64,000 nucleotides of DNA. Origin: Cupriavidus pampae. Its GTDB lineage: Bacteria; Pseudomonadota; Gammaproteobacteria; Burkholderiales; Burkholderiaceae. Of this stretch, positions 8,745-16,693 are shown piece after piece. The stretch covers positions 310,001 through 374,000 of the forward strand of contig NZ_CAJZAG010000002.1 in NCBI RefSeq assembly GCF_914271485.1, written 5' to 3'. Each line of letters opens with the position of its first letter. Position 1 is the stretch's first letter. A program made the translations under genes and the position numbers. The notes below the pieces were generated by a model. The model was not told the DNA's origin. It did not search any database and saw only the letters and a list, made by a program, of their open reading frames with translations.

Positions 8745-9185
8745 ATGACCAAGATCGACAAGGTGCTGTTCACCGGCAAGACTCACACCACGCACACCAC
8801 CCCCAATGCCCCGCACGGCAATCTCGATATCAAGCTCTCGCCGGGCAAGAACGCACCGGTCGCCTACGAGTTCCTGGCCACGCCGTCGCATCCGCTGGCC
8901 GAGCAACTGTTCGCGGGCGCATGGTCCGCCTGTTATACCGCCGCGCTTGGCATCGTCGCGGCGGAACGGAAGGTCACGCTGCCGGCCGATCTGGCCGTCG
9001 AGATCGAGGTCGATCTCGGCATGACCGGCAAGGAATACTTCCTGCAGGCGCGGATCAATGTGCGCGCGCCCGGCATCGACCATGACGTAGCGACCGAAAT
9101 GGCGCATACCGCCGACACTATCTGCCCGTACTCGAAGGCAACCCGCGGCAATATCGACGTTGCGCTGACTGTCGTGACCGACTAA
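8745..9185 (+). CDS. ohr: organic hydroperoxide resistance protein, OsmC/Ohr family
   Basis: A 146-residue thiol peroxidase that reduces organic and fatty-acid hydroperoxides in the cytoplasm, using lipoylated proteins as reductant in characterised members. Both catalytic cysteines are present: Cys63 in WSACY and Cys127 in TICPYSKAT. LDIKLSPG near residue 28 and the ARINVRAPG strand are typical of Ohr rather than OsmC. The start is the ATG after AGAGACACAC. It is followed 75 bases later by the ohrR-like MarR gene, the usual pairing. Confidence 0.95.
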   Translation: MTKIDKVLFTGKTHTTHTTPNAPHGNLDIKLSPGKNAPVAYEFLATPSHPLAEQLFAGAWSACYTAALGIVAAERKVTLPADLAVEIEVDLGMTGKEYFLQARINVRAPGIDHDVATEMAHTADTICPYSKATRGNIDVALTVVTD

Positions 9186-9199
9186 AGTCGTAAGGTATC

Positions 9200-9228
9200 A
9201 AGCGGATGCGATAGAATCGCATCCGCTT
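9200..9228. promoter_or_regulatory. perfect inverted repeat between ohr and ohrR
   Basis: Two perfect 13-base arms (AAGCGGATGCGAT and its complement) flank a three-base AGA loop. It starts 15 bases after the ohr stop and ends 32 bases before the ohrR start. No T-run follows, so it is not a classic terminator. The inner arms repeat the GATGCGAT/ATCGCATC half-site found before ohr, so it may be an OhrR site autoregulating ohrR, an attenuator, or both. Confidence 0.5.
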
Positions 9229-9260
9229 GTAAAACCGACTGGTCTCTACGGGGACATGCG

Positions 9261-9725
9261 ATGAAATCTTCCTCCAACGACGTCACGCGTCTTTCAGATT
9301 TCCTGTGCTTCGCGGTGTACTCCGCGAATCTTGCGTTCGGCAAGGTCTACAAACCCGTGCTCGAGCAACTGGGACTGACCTACCCGCAATACATCGCGAT
9401 CGTCGCGTTGTGGGAGGAGGACAACCAGACCGTCGGCAGCCTCGGCGAGAAGATGTTCCTGGAATCCAATACGTTGACGCCATTGCTCAAGAAGCTCGAG
9501 GCCATGGGCTACGTGGAGCGCCGGCGAGACACCGAGGACGAACGGCTGGTGCGGGTGACGCTGACGAAGAGTGGTCGTCAGTTGCGCGAGAAGCAGATGG
9601 AGGCGACGCTGAGTGAGGCCCTGCGGCTTGGCCCGAAAGACGTCGAGCGCCTGCAAAAATCAATTGTTTTGCTGCGGGACAATCTGCTCGATGCGGTTGA
9701 GGCGCGTAGCGACAAGAAACGCTAG
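9261..9725 (+). CDS. ohrR: MarR-family peroxide-sensing repressor
   Basis: A 154-residue MarR-type winged-helix repressor. The key feature is Cys16 in SDFLCFAVYSAN, matching the single peroxide-reactive cysteine of OhrR proteins, followed by the MarR helices (LGLTYPQYIAIVALWE, SNTLTPLLKKLEAMGYVERRRD, with the DER wing). Oxidation of that cysteine by organic hydroperoxides releases DNA in known OhrR proteins. Directly downstream of ohr, same strand. No second conserved cysteine is apparent near the C-terminus, suggesting a one-Cys type; this is inference. Confidence 0.93.
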   Translation: MKSSSNDVTRLSDFLCFAVYSANLAFGKVYKPVLEQLGLTYPQYIAIVALWEEDNQTVGSLGEKMFLESNTLTPLLKKLEAMGYVERRRDTEDERLVRVTLTKSGRQLREKQMEATLSEALRLGPKDVERLQKSIVLLRDNLLDAVEARSDKKR

Positions 9726-9734
9726 CGTGATGCA

Positions 9735-9759
9735 ACCGCCGACGAAGGTTGCCGGCGGT
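9735..9759. terminator. possible bidirectional terminator hairpin
   Basis: Seven-base arms ACCGCCG and CGGCGGT with an 11-base loop lie between the convergent ohrR and YTDG-repeat genes. GC-rich stem at the right place, but no T-run on either side, so only weakly supported. Confidence 0.3.
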
Positions 9760-9773
9760 GTGTTGCTCAGATT

Positions 9774-10064
9774 TCAGGCCGCGTGCGAGGCGCACTCGCC
9801 CATCGTGCCGACACTGCGCGCACCGTCGGTGTAGGTGTCGCGCGCACCGATGTGATTGCCGCCGTCGGTGTACGGGTCACGCGGTCCCATTCGCGTGCCG
9901 TCCGTGTACGGATCGAAGCCGCCCCGCTTGCACGTGGTCATGCTCACATGCTTGGTGGACGCACCCGCCGGTACGAACGAATCGCTAAATGCGGCGTGTG
10001 CAGCCTGGGTGAGACCAAAGGTCATGGTGGAAAGGACAAACAGGGTTTTGGCAAGCTTCGACAT
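9774..10064 (-). CDS. small secreted protein with YTDG repeats
   Basis: A 96-residue protein I cannot name. Residues 1-24 are a signal peptide (ending TQAAHAA). The mature part carries three copies of a 13-14-residue unit with the core D-x-YTDG: FDPYTDGTRMGPR, DPYTDGGNHIGAR and DTYTDGARSVG. Two cysteines (in TTCKRGG and MGECASH) flank the repeats and could form a disulfide. The start ATG has GGAG eight bases upstream. The acidic-aromatic repeat might bind a cation or a surface polymer; no function is known. It converges on ohrR. Confidence 0.72.
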   Translation of the reverse strand: MSKLAKTLFVLSTMTFGLTQAAHAAFSDSFVPAGASTKHVSMTTCKRGGFDPYTDGTRMGPRDPYTDGGNHIGARDTYTDGARSVGTMGECASHAA

Positions 10065-10270
10065 CTCGACGACTCCAACGCAAACTCCAATCGGTAAGGG
10101 ATTACGGCTGGCCTGTGGCCGAACCGTGGAGCTATTGTCGGTAAACAGTCAAATCGCAACATGAGGCGAGCGTCCCGGTTCCGGCCGGGAGCGCACGGCA
10201 ACGTGCCCGTGCGCGTGGGACATCGGTCCCGCGTAGGGAATACCCCCTCCCTACTTTTCTCCCTACGCCT

Positions 10271-10750
10271 TCAACCTCTGTAGGCCTTTTCAATCGCGGC
10301 CACGTCGATCTTGGTCATCTTCATCATGGCCTCGAAGGCACGCTTGGCTGCCGCGCGATCCTTGTCGGTAAAGGCCTGTGTCAGCACGCGTGGCGTGATC
10401 TGCCACGAGATGCCCCATTTGTCCTTGCACCACCCGCACACGCTTTCCTGCCCGCCATTGTTAACGATCGCGTTCCATAACCGGTCAGTTTCGGCCTGAT
10501 CGTCGGTGGCGATCTGGAACGAGAACGACTCGTTGTGCTTGAGCTCGGGGCCGCCGTTGAGGCCGATGCAGGGGATGCCGGCCACCGTGAACTCGACGGT
10601 AAGGACATCGCCCTCTTTCCCGGAAGGATAGTCGCTGGGCGCGCGATGAACCGGTCCGACGCTGCTGTCGGGGAAGGTTGCTGCATAGAAGTTGGCCGCC
10701 TCTTCGGCGCCACCGTCGTACCACAAACAGATCGTGTTCTTGCTTATCAC
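10271..10750 (-). CDS. PhnB-like VOC-superfamily protein
   Basis: A 159-residue protein of the PhnB/3-demethylubiquinone-9 methyltransferase-like family in the vicinal-oxygen-chelate fold: TICLWYDGGAEEAANFYAATFPDS at the N-terminus, FTVAGIPCIGLNGGPELKHNESFSF in the middle, and the C-terminal GWCKDKWGISWQITPRVL block. The name of the family is historical; no methyltransferase activity is implied. A GTG start (VISKNT) is chosen because AGGAG lies seven bases before it, while the frame continues upstream without a ribosome site. It is divergent from the ABC cassette. Confidence 0.88.
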   Translation of the reverse strand: MISKNTICLWYDGGAEEAANFYAATFPDSSVGPVHRAPSDYPSGKEGDVLTVEFTVAGIPCIGLNGGPELKHNESFSFQIATDDQAETDRLWNAIVNNGGQESVCGWCKDKWGISWQITPRVLTQAFTDKDRAAAKRAFEAMMKMTKIDVAAIEKAYRG

Positions 10751-10853
10751 GTCGTGTCTCCTTGGCTTGTCGTTGCGGCGGCCTGTCCGCGTACGGCCAC
10801 CCGCCACTGCCAGCATACGCGCTGGCCTTTGCCCATCACAAATAACGTTCGAC

Positions 10854-10872
10854 ATTGCAACTTGGTTGCATT
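10854..10872. promoter_or_regulatory. 19-bp palindrome before the ABC/FtsX cassette
   Basis: Perfect arms TGCAAC and GTTGCA with a TTG spacer (10856-10870), extended by partly matching flanks to 19 bases, lie 42 bases before the ABC-ATPase start in the divergent region. On the opposite strand it reads AATG...CAAT, sharing only length and outer bases with Zur-type sites. It is a candidate operator; the regulator is not identified. Confidence 0.35.
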
Positions 10873-10913
10873 ACGCTTGCGAGCTGTTCAAGCATTCTTC
10901 GAGCCGTCGGCCC

Positions 10914-11633
10914 ATGTCTCCTCCTGTTGCCGTGCCTTCCCCGCTGGTGATGCTGCGCGATATCGCCTTTGCCTGGCCGGGTCAGCGCGAGGCGTGCGTG
11001 CGCCTCGACCGCTTCGACGTCGCGGCCGGAGAGCACGTGTTCGTCTCCGGTGCGAGCGGCAGCGGCAAGAGCACGTTGCTCGGTCTGCTGGCGGGGGTGC
11101 TTGTGCCCAGTGAAGGGCAGGTCGTGCTCGGCGGCACCGCGTTGCAGACGCTCTCCGGGGCGCGGCGCGACCGTTTCCGCGCGGACCACATGGGCATCAT
11201 CTTTCAGCAACTGAACCTGCTGCCTTACCTGTCGGTGCTCGACAACGTGCTGCTTGCCTGCAAGTTCTCGGCCGCGCGCAGGGACCGATCGCGCGAGCAA
11301 GGCGCCACGCCGTCCGCCGCGGCTGCGATGCTGCTGGGCCGGCTCGATCTGCCAGAGGCGTTGTGGCATCGCCCCGCCTCCCAGCTCTCCGTGGGCCAGC
11401 AACAGCGTGTGGCTGCCGCACGCGCCTTGCTGGGCCGGCCGCAACTGATTCTTGCCGATGAGCCGACGTCCGCGCTCGATGCCGCGCGGCAGGCCGCGTT
11501 TATGGATCTGCTGCAACGCGAGTGCAAGGCGGTTGGCGCGAGTCTCGTCTTCGTGAGTCATGACGAACGGCTCGCCGCGCATTTCGATCGGCGCTTCGCC
11601 ATGCCCGCGCCGGCGACGGAGGCTGCGGTATGA
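10914..11633 (+). CDS. ABC transporter ATP-binding protein (LolD/MacB type)
   Basis: A 239-residue ATPase with Walker [10 protein letters not shown] (about residues 45-53), Q-loop [16 protein letters not shown], the signature variant [15 protein letters not shown], Walker [13 protein letters not shown] and the H-loop SHDERLA. The FQQxNLLP and overall length place it with ATPases that drive FtsX-type permeases rather than solute importers. The next gene, an FtsX-like permease, begins inside its stop (ATGA overlap). It is the first gene of a cassette ABC-permease-DUF3299-DUF3299 that resembles the Zur-regulated PA4064-PA4066 set of Pseudomonas aeruginosa in content and order. Confidence 0.93.
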   Translation: MSPPVAVPSPLVMLRDIAFAWPGQREACVRLDRFDVAAGEHVFVSGASGSGKSTLLGLLAGVLVPSEGQVVLGGTALQTLSGARRDRFRADHMGIIFQQLNLLPYLSVLDNVLLACKFSAARRDRSREQGATPSAAAAMLLGRLDLPEALWHRPASQLSVGQQQRVAAARALLGRPQLILADEPTSALDAARQAAFMDLLQRECKAVGASLVFVSHDERLAAHFDRRFAMPAPATEAAV

Positions 11634-12934
11634 CGTTGCTCGGACTGGCGGCGCGCAGCGCGTGGAATCGGCGTTACAACCTGCTGCTGATGGTGGTGGC
11701 TATCGCGCTATCGACCGCCCTGCTGCTGGGCGTGGAGCGTATCCGCCAACAGGTACGTGAGGGGTTTTCGCAATCGGTGTCGGGCACGGACCTGATCGTC
11801 GGCGCGCGCGGCAGTCCGATGCAGCTGATGCTCTATACCGTATTCCGGCTCGGCGGCGCGACCAACGACATGAGCTGGGACAGCGCGCGCCGCATTGCCG
11901 CGCATCCGCTGGTGGCGTGGACGATTCCTGTATCGCTTGGCGATTCGCATCATGGCTTTCCGGTGCTGGCCACCAATGGCGACTACTTCGCGCATTTTCG
12001 CTATGGCGCGCAGCATCCACTGCGGATTGTCGAGGGCAAGCCGCTCGATGCGCGGCCCGATGGATTGTTCGATGCGGTGATTGGGGCCGAAGTGGCACGG
12101 GCGCTGCACTATCACGTTGGCGATCGCATCGTGCTGAGTCATGGCGATAGCGATGGCGACGACGACCACCATGATCATGGGCCGCTGGGCGAGCATCACG
12201 ACCATGCCGACAAGCCGTTTGTGGTGACTGGCATTCTCGCGCCCACGGGGACACCGGTCGATCGTACCGTTCACATCACGCTCGAAGCGATGGAGGCGAT
12301 TCACCTCGACTGGCAAGCCGGCGCGCCGATTCCGGGCATGTCCATTCCGCAGCAACTGGTCAGGAAATTCGATCTGACGCCCAAGCATGTCACCGGGCTA
12401 CTGGTCGGATTGAAGCTGCGCTCGCGCGTCTTCGCCATGCAGCGCGAGATTGCGAACGATGCGAAGGAGCCGCTGATGGCGGTGTTGCCCGGCGTTGCGC
12501 TCGACGAACTGTGGGATCTGATCAGCATCGGCGAGAAAGGCATGCTGCTGATGTCGGCACTGGTGATGGCGGTGGGACTTGCAGGACTGGTGTCGTCGAT
12601 TCTCGCCGCGCTCGGCGAACGCCGCCGCGAGCTCGCAATCCTGCGCGCGGTGGGCGCGCGACCGCTGGATCTGCTGATGTTGCTGGCCGCGGAGGGTTTC
12701 TGCCTGATGCTGGTCGGTACGCTGGCAGGTTACGTGCTGCTGACCGGATTGTCCGTGGCGATGGCGCCGTGGCTGCAGGCTACGCTGGGCGTGGCATTGC
12801 CGGTGGCATGGCCGCAGGCGAGCGAGCTTCCGCTACTCGGCGCGATTATCGCCGCGGGCGCGCTGGCATCGTTGCTGCCGGGATGGCGCGCTTATCGGCT
12901 GAGCCTTGCCGATGGACTGACCCCACACACCTGA
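11630..12934 (+). CDS. FtsX-like ABC permease with histidine-rich loop
   Basis: A 434-residue permease with one N-terminal membrane helix (NLLLMVVAIALSTALLLG), a large periplasmic domain, and three C-terminal helices (about 295-425) carrying the FtsX motif GERRRELAILRAVGARP. Inside the periplasmic domain, at about residues 165-192, lies a patch rich in Asp and His (DDDHHDHGPLGEHHDHAD), an obvious metal-binding sequence. Such permeases act as mechanotransmission or lipoprotein/complex-release devices rather than channels. The His/Asp patch and DUF3299 partners suggest a role in periplasmic zinc handling, by analogy with PA4065; this is inference. Confidence 0.9.
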   Translation: MTLLGLAARSAWNRRYNLLLMVVAIALSTALLLGVERIRQQVREGFSQSVSGTDLIVGARGSPMQLMLYTVFRLGGATNDMSWDSARRIAAHPLVAWTIPVSLGDSHHGFPVLATNGDYFAHFRYGAQHPLRIVEGKPLDARPDGLFDAVIGAEVARALHYHVGDRIVLSHGDSDGDDDHHDHGPLGEHHDHADKPFVVTGILAPTGTPVDRTVHITLEAMEAIHLDWQAGAPIPGMSIPQQLVRKFDLTPKHVTGLLVGLKLRSRVFAMQREIANDAKEPLMAVLPGVALDELWDLISIGEKGMLLMSALVMAVGLAGLVSSILAALGERRRELAILRAVGARPLDLLMLLAAEGFCLMLVGTLAGYVLLTGLSVAMAPWLQATLGVALPVAWPQASELPLLGAIIAAGALASLLPGWRAYRLSLADGLTPHT

Positions 12935-12944
12935 GATACCTGAC

Positions 12945-13487
12945 GTGTTCACTCGACGACAGAGTTTGCGGGCGCTGGCCGCCCTCGGCGCCATATCCAT
13001 GTGGTCAGCCGCGCGCGCCGCGAACAGCGACGGCTACCGCGACCTCGCCTGGTCCGCGTTGCTGCCCACAGGCTGGGATGCCAAGGCGCCCTTCCAGGGC
13101 ATGGACCTCGACAAGCTCGACGACGCCGATCCGCGTGCGCAGGAAGCGTTGGCGCGGGCGCGCGAATACTGGAAGTCCGCGCCAGTCGAACGCTCGCTCA
13201 ACGGTGCGCGCGTGCGCCTGCCGGGCTACGTGGTGCCGATGTCCGGCGATGCGCGCATCTTCAACGAGTTCCTGCTGGTGCCATACTTCGGGGCATGCAT
13301 CCACGTACCGCCCCCGCCGGCGAACCAGATCGTGCATGTGAAGCTGGACAAACCCTCACGCACGCCGCTGCGAGTCATGCGCGCGGTCTGGGTCAGCGGC
13401 ACCATGCGCGTCGAACGGTTCTCGTCGGCGATGGGCGACGCGGGCTATGCATTGCATGGCGCAAGTGTGGAGCTATACACCCGTTGA
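12945..13487 (+). CDS. DUF3299 periplasmic protein, copy 1
   Basis: A 180-residue DUF3299 protein. Residues 1-26 look like an exported leader with a twin-arginine start (TRRQSLRALAALG); the domain follows (YRDLAWSALLPTGWD, VRLPGYVVPMSG, FLLVPYFGACIHVPPPPANQIVHV, VSGTMRVERFSS). The conserved Cys-His pair in GACIHVPPPP suggests a metal or redox site. It starts ten bases after the permease stop, so it is in the same operon, and is a clear paralogue of the next gene. Biochemical activity of the domain is unknown. Confidence 0.88.
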   Translation: MFTRRQSLRALAALGAISMWSAARAANSDGYRDLAWSALLPTGWDAKAPFQGMDLDKLDDADPRAQEALARAREYWKSAPVERSLNGARVRLPGYVVPMSGDARIFNEFLLVPYFGACIHVPPPPANQIVHVKLDKPSRTPLRVMRAVWVSGTMRVERFSSAMGDAGYALHGASVELYTR

Positions 13488-13499
13488 TTTGAGAGTCCG

Positions 13500-14135
13500 A
13501 TGAAATTCCCAGGCCCACGCCTGTCCGCCCCGGTATTGGCCACCGTGATCGTGGTGGTCTGCATCGTTGTAGCCGTTGCCGCTGGTTATTGGCTACGCGC
13601 GGCGTCGTCCACAAAAGAACCCGAAGCCAGCATCACGGCACCCGTCGAAGCCATCGCCACGCCCCCCGCGCCACCCGCCGGCAACTATCGCGAAATCGAC
13701 TGGCAAACCCTGCTGCCCAAAGGCTGGGACCCCATGGCCCCCTTCAAGGGCCTGCGCCTCGACGAGATGGAAGACAACGACCCACGCGCCGAAATCGCGA
13801 TGGACAAGGCCCGCAAGTACTGGCAATCCGCTCCGATCGAACCGTCGCTCGACGGCACCGCGGTGCGCCTGCCCGGCTACGTCGTATCACTCGACGGCGA
13901 AGGCGAAGCCATCCGCGAATTCCTGCTGGTCCCCTACTTCGGCGCCTGCATCCATGTGCCCCCGCCCCCATCGAACCAGGTCGTCCACGTCCGCACGAAC
14001 AGGCCACTACAGGGCCTGCGCACCATGGACACCGTGTGGATCAGCGGCACCATGCGCGTGGAACGCGCGGAAACCATGATGGGCGATGCGGGGTATGCGA
14101 TGAAGGATGCGGTACTGGCGCCTTATCAGCCCTAA
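13500..14135 (+). CDS. DUF3299 protein, copy 2, membrane-anchored
   Basis: A 211-residue paralogue of the preceding gene. Instead of a cleavable leader it has a membrane helix (about 12-31, TVIVVVCIVVAVAAGYWL), then a Pro/Ala-rich linker and the same DUF3299 domain (WQTLLPKGWDPMAPFKG, VRLPGYVV, FLLVPYFGACIHVPPPPSNQVVHV, ISGTMRVERAE). The GACIHVPPPP block is identical to copy 1. It begins 12 bases after copy 1 and closes the cassette. One secreted and one anchored copy suggests a hetero-oligomer or division of labour; that is inference. Confidence 0.88.
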   Translation: MKFPGPRLSAPVLATVIVVVCIVVAVAAGYWLRAASSTKEPEASITAPVEAIATPPAPPAGNYREIDWQTLLPKGWDPMAPFKGLRLDEMEDNDPRAEIAMDKARKYWQSAPIEPSLDGTAVRLPGYVVSLDGEGEAIREFLLVPYFGACIHVPPPPSNQVVHVRTNRPLQGLRTMDTVWISGTMRVERAETMMGDAGYAMKDAVLAPYQP

Positions 14136-14257
14136 AAGGCGAACTGGCAAGTCGCCAACCCGCGCCGCACGGGCGTTGTGTGGAAATTCGTTGACTTGGC
14201 TACAATCTGGGAGGCCCAGAGAGGCCATCCGATAAAAACACCCGAGACACCAACGAC

Positions 14258-15481
14258 ATGTCCCGCCTCGCCCCCTTGCGTCCCGTCCTGCCGATCCTGA
14301 TCGGTGCGTCCGTCATGCTGTCCCTAGCCATGGGCCTGCGGCAGAGCTTGGGCATCTTTGTGCCTCCGCTCACGCGGGACATTGGCATCTCCGTTGGCGA
14401 CTTCACTGTCGCGGTGGCGGTGCAGAACCTCACGTGGGGGATCCTGCAGCCGTTTGCGGGTGCGCTGGCGGTGCGCGTAGGGTTTCGGCCGTTGATGATC
14501 GGCGGATCGTTGCTGTACCTCATCGGACTGCTCCTGCTGGCGACATCGAGCGGGCTGGCTGCGGTGATTCTCGGTGCCGGGCTGTTGATCGGCGCGGCGA
14601 TGGCCACCACCGGCACCGCCATGTCGATGGCGGCAGCCTCGAGCGCTGTACCGCCGCATGTGCGCAGTCTTGTGCTCGGTTTTGTCTCCGCATGCGGGTC
14701 GCTCGGCGCGATGATTGCCGCGCCGCTCGGGCAGGCGATTTCGCAGGGCTGGGGTTGGCGGTTTGGCGTGGCGTCGTTCGTGATCCTGGCGCTTGTCATG
14801 CTGCCGGCCGCATGGTCGGCCGGTCGCGTCGATGCGCTGCGGCCCACGCCCACTCACTCGCCCGTCGAACAGAGCGGCCGTCATGCGCTGATGAGCGCGC
14901 TGCGGTCTCCGCCGTTTGTCGTGATGGCGCTGGCCTACTCGGTCTGCGGCATGCAACTGGTCTTCCTGACCACCCACTTGCCCGCCTACCTCGACCTGTG
15001 CGGCATGGATCCAATGCTGTCCGCCAAGGCGCTCGGCCTGATCGGCGGCTTCAACGTGATGGGCAGCCTGTTCTTCGGCTGGGCCGGCGGCCGCGTCAAC
15101 AAGCTGCATCTGCTGGGCTGCATCTACATCCTGCGTTCGCTCGGCTTCGTGTGGTACTTCCACACCTCGCCCACACCCGAGAGCACGATGATCTTCGCCG
15201 CGGTCATGGGCTTCCTGTGGCTTGGCGTCTCGCCGCTGGTGCAAGGCTGGATCGCGCAAACGTTCGGCCTGCGCTGGCAGGCCATGATCGCGGGCGTGGC
15301 GTTTTTCTGCCACCAGATCGGCAGCTTTATCGGCGCGTTCGGTGGTGGCTGGCTGTATGAGCTCTCGCGCAACTACAACACGGCATGGAAGGTCGGCGCG
15401 ACGATGGGGCTCTGCTTTGGCGCCGTGCAGATCGTATTCGCGTTCGCCTCACGCGCGCGGGCGCCTCGGCTCGCGGCTTGA
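14258..15481 (+). CDS. MFS transporter
   Basis: A 407-residue, 12-helix major-facilitator protein. The N-terminal pattern (SLAMGLRQSLGIFVPPLTRDIGIS) and the late segment FGLRWQAMIAGVAFFCHQIGSFIGAFGGG are typical of the monocarboxylate/oxalate-formate-type branch. No catabolic gene lies in the same transcript: the ABC cassette ends 120 bases before and an AraC gene converges after. Substrate unknown. It ends next to a 12-base tandem repeat. Confidence 0.88.
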   Translation: MSRLAPLRPVLPILIGASVMLSLAMGLRQSLGIFVPPLTRDIGISVGDFTVAVAVQNLTWGILQPFAGALAVRVGFRPLMIGGSLLYLIGLLLLATSSGLAAVILGAGLLIGAAMATTGTAMSMAAASSAVPPHVRSLVLGFVSACGSLGAMIAAPLGQAISQGWGWRFGVASFVILALVMLPAAWSAGRVDALRPTPTHSPVEQSGRHALMSALRSPPFVVMALAYSVCGMQLVFLTTHLPAYLDLCGMDPMLSAKALGLIGGFNVMGSLFFGWAGGRVNKLHLLGCIYILRSLGFVWYFHTSPTPESTMIFAAVMGFLWLGVSPLVQGWIAQTFGLRWQAMIAGVAFFCHQIGSFIGAFGGGWLYELSRNYNTAWKVGATMGLCFGAVQIVFAFASRARAPRLAA

Positions 15482-15484
15482 TCG

Positions 15485-15532
15485 GGTCACCACTCAGGTC
15501 GCCACTCAGGTCGCCACTCAGGTCACCTCTCA
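15485..15532. repeat. 12-bp tandem repeat, four units
   Basis: Four head-to-tail 12-base units of the form GGTCGCCACTCA (units 2 and 3 identical; 1 and 4 carry one and two changes) start four bases after the MFS stop. The last unit ends exactly with the three bases that are the stop codon of the convergent AraC gene. Likely a slippage-prone minisatellite; any effect would be on the two 3' ends. Confidence 0.85.
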
Positions 15533-16558
15533 AGTCGCCGCGTCACCCACCGCATCGGCATCCTTCCAGCGCTTGAACGCGCGCCGGAAGTTTGCGCCGT
15601 CGCTGAAACCCAGCAGCAGCGCGATATCGTCGGTGCTCATGCGCGTGGTTTTCAGGTACTCGGTAGCGAGCGAGAACCGTACGTCGTCGAGAATTGCGCC
15701 GAACGATGTATCTTCGGCCGCCAAGTGCCGCCGCAGCGTGCGGCTGGTCATGCCGAGCGCTTCCCCCACCGCGTCCATGCCCGGGAACACCCCGGGCTCG
15801 CGCATCAGGATCTGGTAGACCTCACCCGATACCCCACTCGATGTCTTGGCCTCGCCCACCAGACGGTCGCACGTCTCCTGAATCAGTGCGGCGGAATGCC
15901 GGTGCGCGAGCTGCGGCTTCTGGCCAAGGATCACGCTGTCGTAGATCAGTTCGTATGCGGGCTGATCGAACTCGCATTGGCAGCCGAGATATTGCTCGTA
16001 CAGCGCCGCATGTGCGGGCGCCGCGTGCGCGAATCGCGCCAGCGCGGGCGGGCTGCGTTGCCCGGCCACATCCTGCAGATGCGTAGCGTGTTGCGTGAAC
16101 TGCTGCTCGAGCAGGAAACGGCGCAGTTCGTCCGAGGCAATCGCCACCATCGCATCCGGGAACGTCCACACCATGCGGTCCGGATACTCGGTCCATTCGA
16201 TCGAAACCGTTGGCGTCGCCAGCCGATGGTATTTGACGCCCAGCCGGAAATAGTCCCTGAGCGACAGGCATGACATCAGCGCGTACCCATACATGCCATA
16301 GGCCGCCAGATGCAGACGCCCGCCGACCACAAATGGCGTCGCGGGATCGTTCGACAGGGCCAGCGCATTGCGACACACCGCGATGTACTGCCGCACGGAC
16401 GTGAGCAGCGACGTGTCGGTGAGCGAGTCCGGCTCGAGCCCCGTGCCACGCAGGCTATCCGCGGGCGCAATGCCCTGCTCCGCCAACACCTCGACCAGCG
16501 CGGCGATCTTGTAGGGCGCATGGATGCGCTCGTTGTGCAGCGGAAATCTCGGCGGCAC
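15530..16558 (-). CDS. AraC-family regulator
   Basis: A 342-residue regulator with an N-terminal arabinose-binding-type domain of the OruR/VirS-like group (about 15-200) and a C-terminal AraC double helix-turn-helix (about 235-335; VGEALGMTSRTLRRHLAAEDTSF, then DDIALLLGFSDGANFRRAFKRW). It starts at a GTG with GAGGAG six bases before it. It is divergent from the BKACE-MFS-SDR-SDR operon and probably controls it through the 22-base palindrome between them. Confidence 0.92.
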   Translation of the reverse strand: MPPRFPLHNERIHAPYKIAALVEVLAEQGIAPADSLRGTGLEPDSLTDTSLLTSVRQYIAVCRNALALSNDPATPFVVGGRLHLAAYGMYGYALMSCLSLRDYFRLGVKYHRLATPTVSIEWTEYPDRMVWTFPDAMVAIASDELRRFLLEQQFTQHATHLQDVAGQRSPPALARFAHAAPAHAALYEQYLGCQCEFDQPAYELIYDSVILGQKPQLAHRHSAALIQETCDRLVGEAKTSSGVSGEVYQILMREPGVFPGMDAVGEALGMTSRTLRRHLAAEDTSFGAILDDVRFSLATEYLKTTRMSTDDIALLLGFSDGANFRRAFKRWKDADAVGDAAT

Positions 16559-16592
16559 GGCTGTCTCCTCGTCTGCGTTTCATTCTGTCCTC

Positions 16593-16614
16593 TTCGGACA
16601 CGACCGTGTCCGAA
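16593..16614. promoter_or_regulatory. perfect 22-bp palindrome in AraC/BKACE divergent promoter
   Basis: Perfect ten-base arms, TTCGGACACG and CGTGTCCGAA, separated by AC. The element lies 35 bases from the AraC start and 80 bases from the BKACE start. Length, symmetry and position make it a strong operator candidate. AraC proteins usually bind direct repeats, so the binder may be another regulator; not resolved here. Confidence 0.6.
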
Positions 16615-16693
16615 AATGACCTTACGTCGCGCATCCTATCGAACTATCATCCCCTCGACAAGCTCGCTCGAGCCATATAAAGAGACATCGCCC

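Noticed and set aside
10233..10254. Hairpin GTAGGGA/TCCCTAC followed by TTTTCT
   Set aside because: The T-run lies on the strand with no gene ending there; a terminator for the minus-strand VOC gene would need Ts on the other side.
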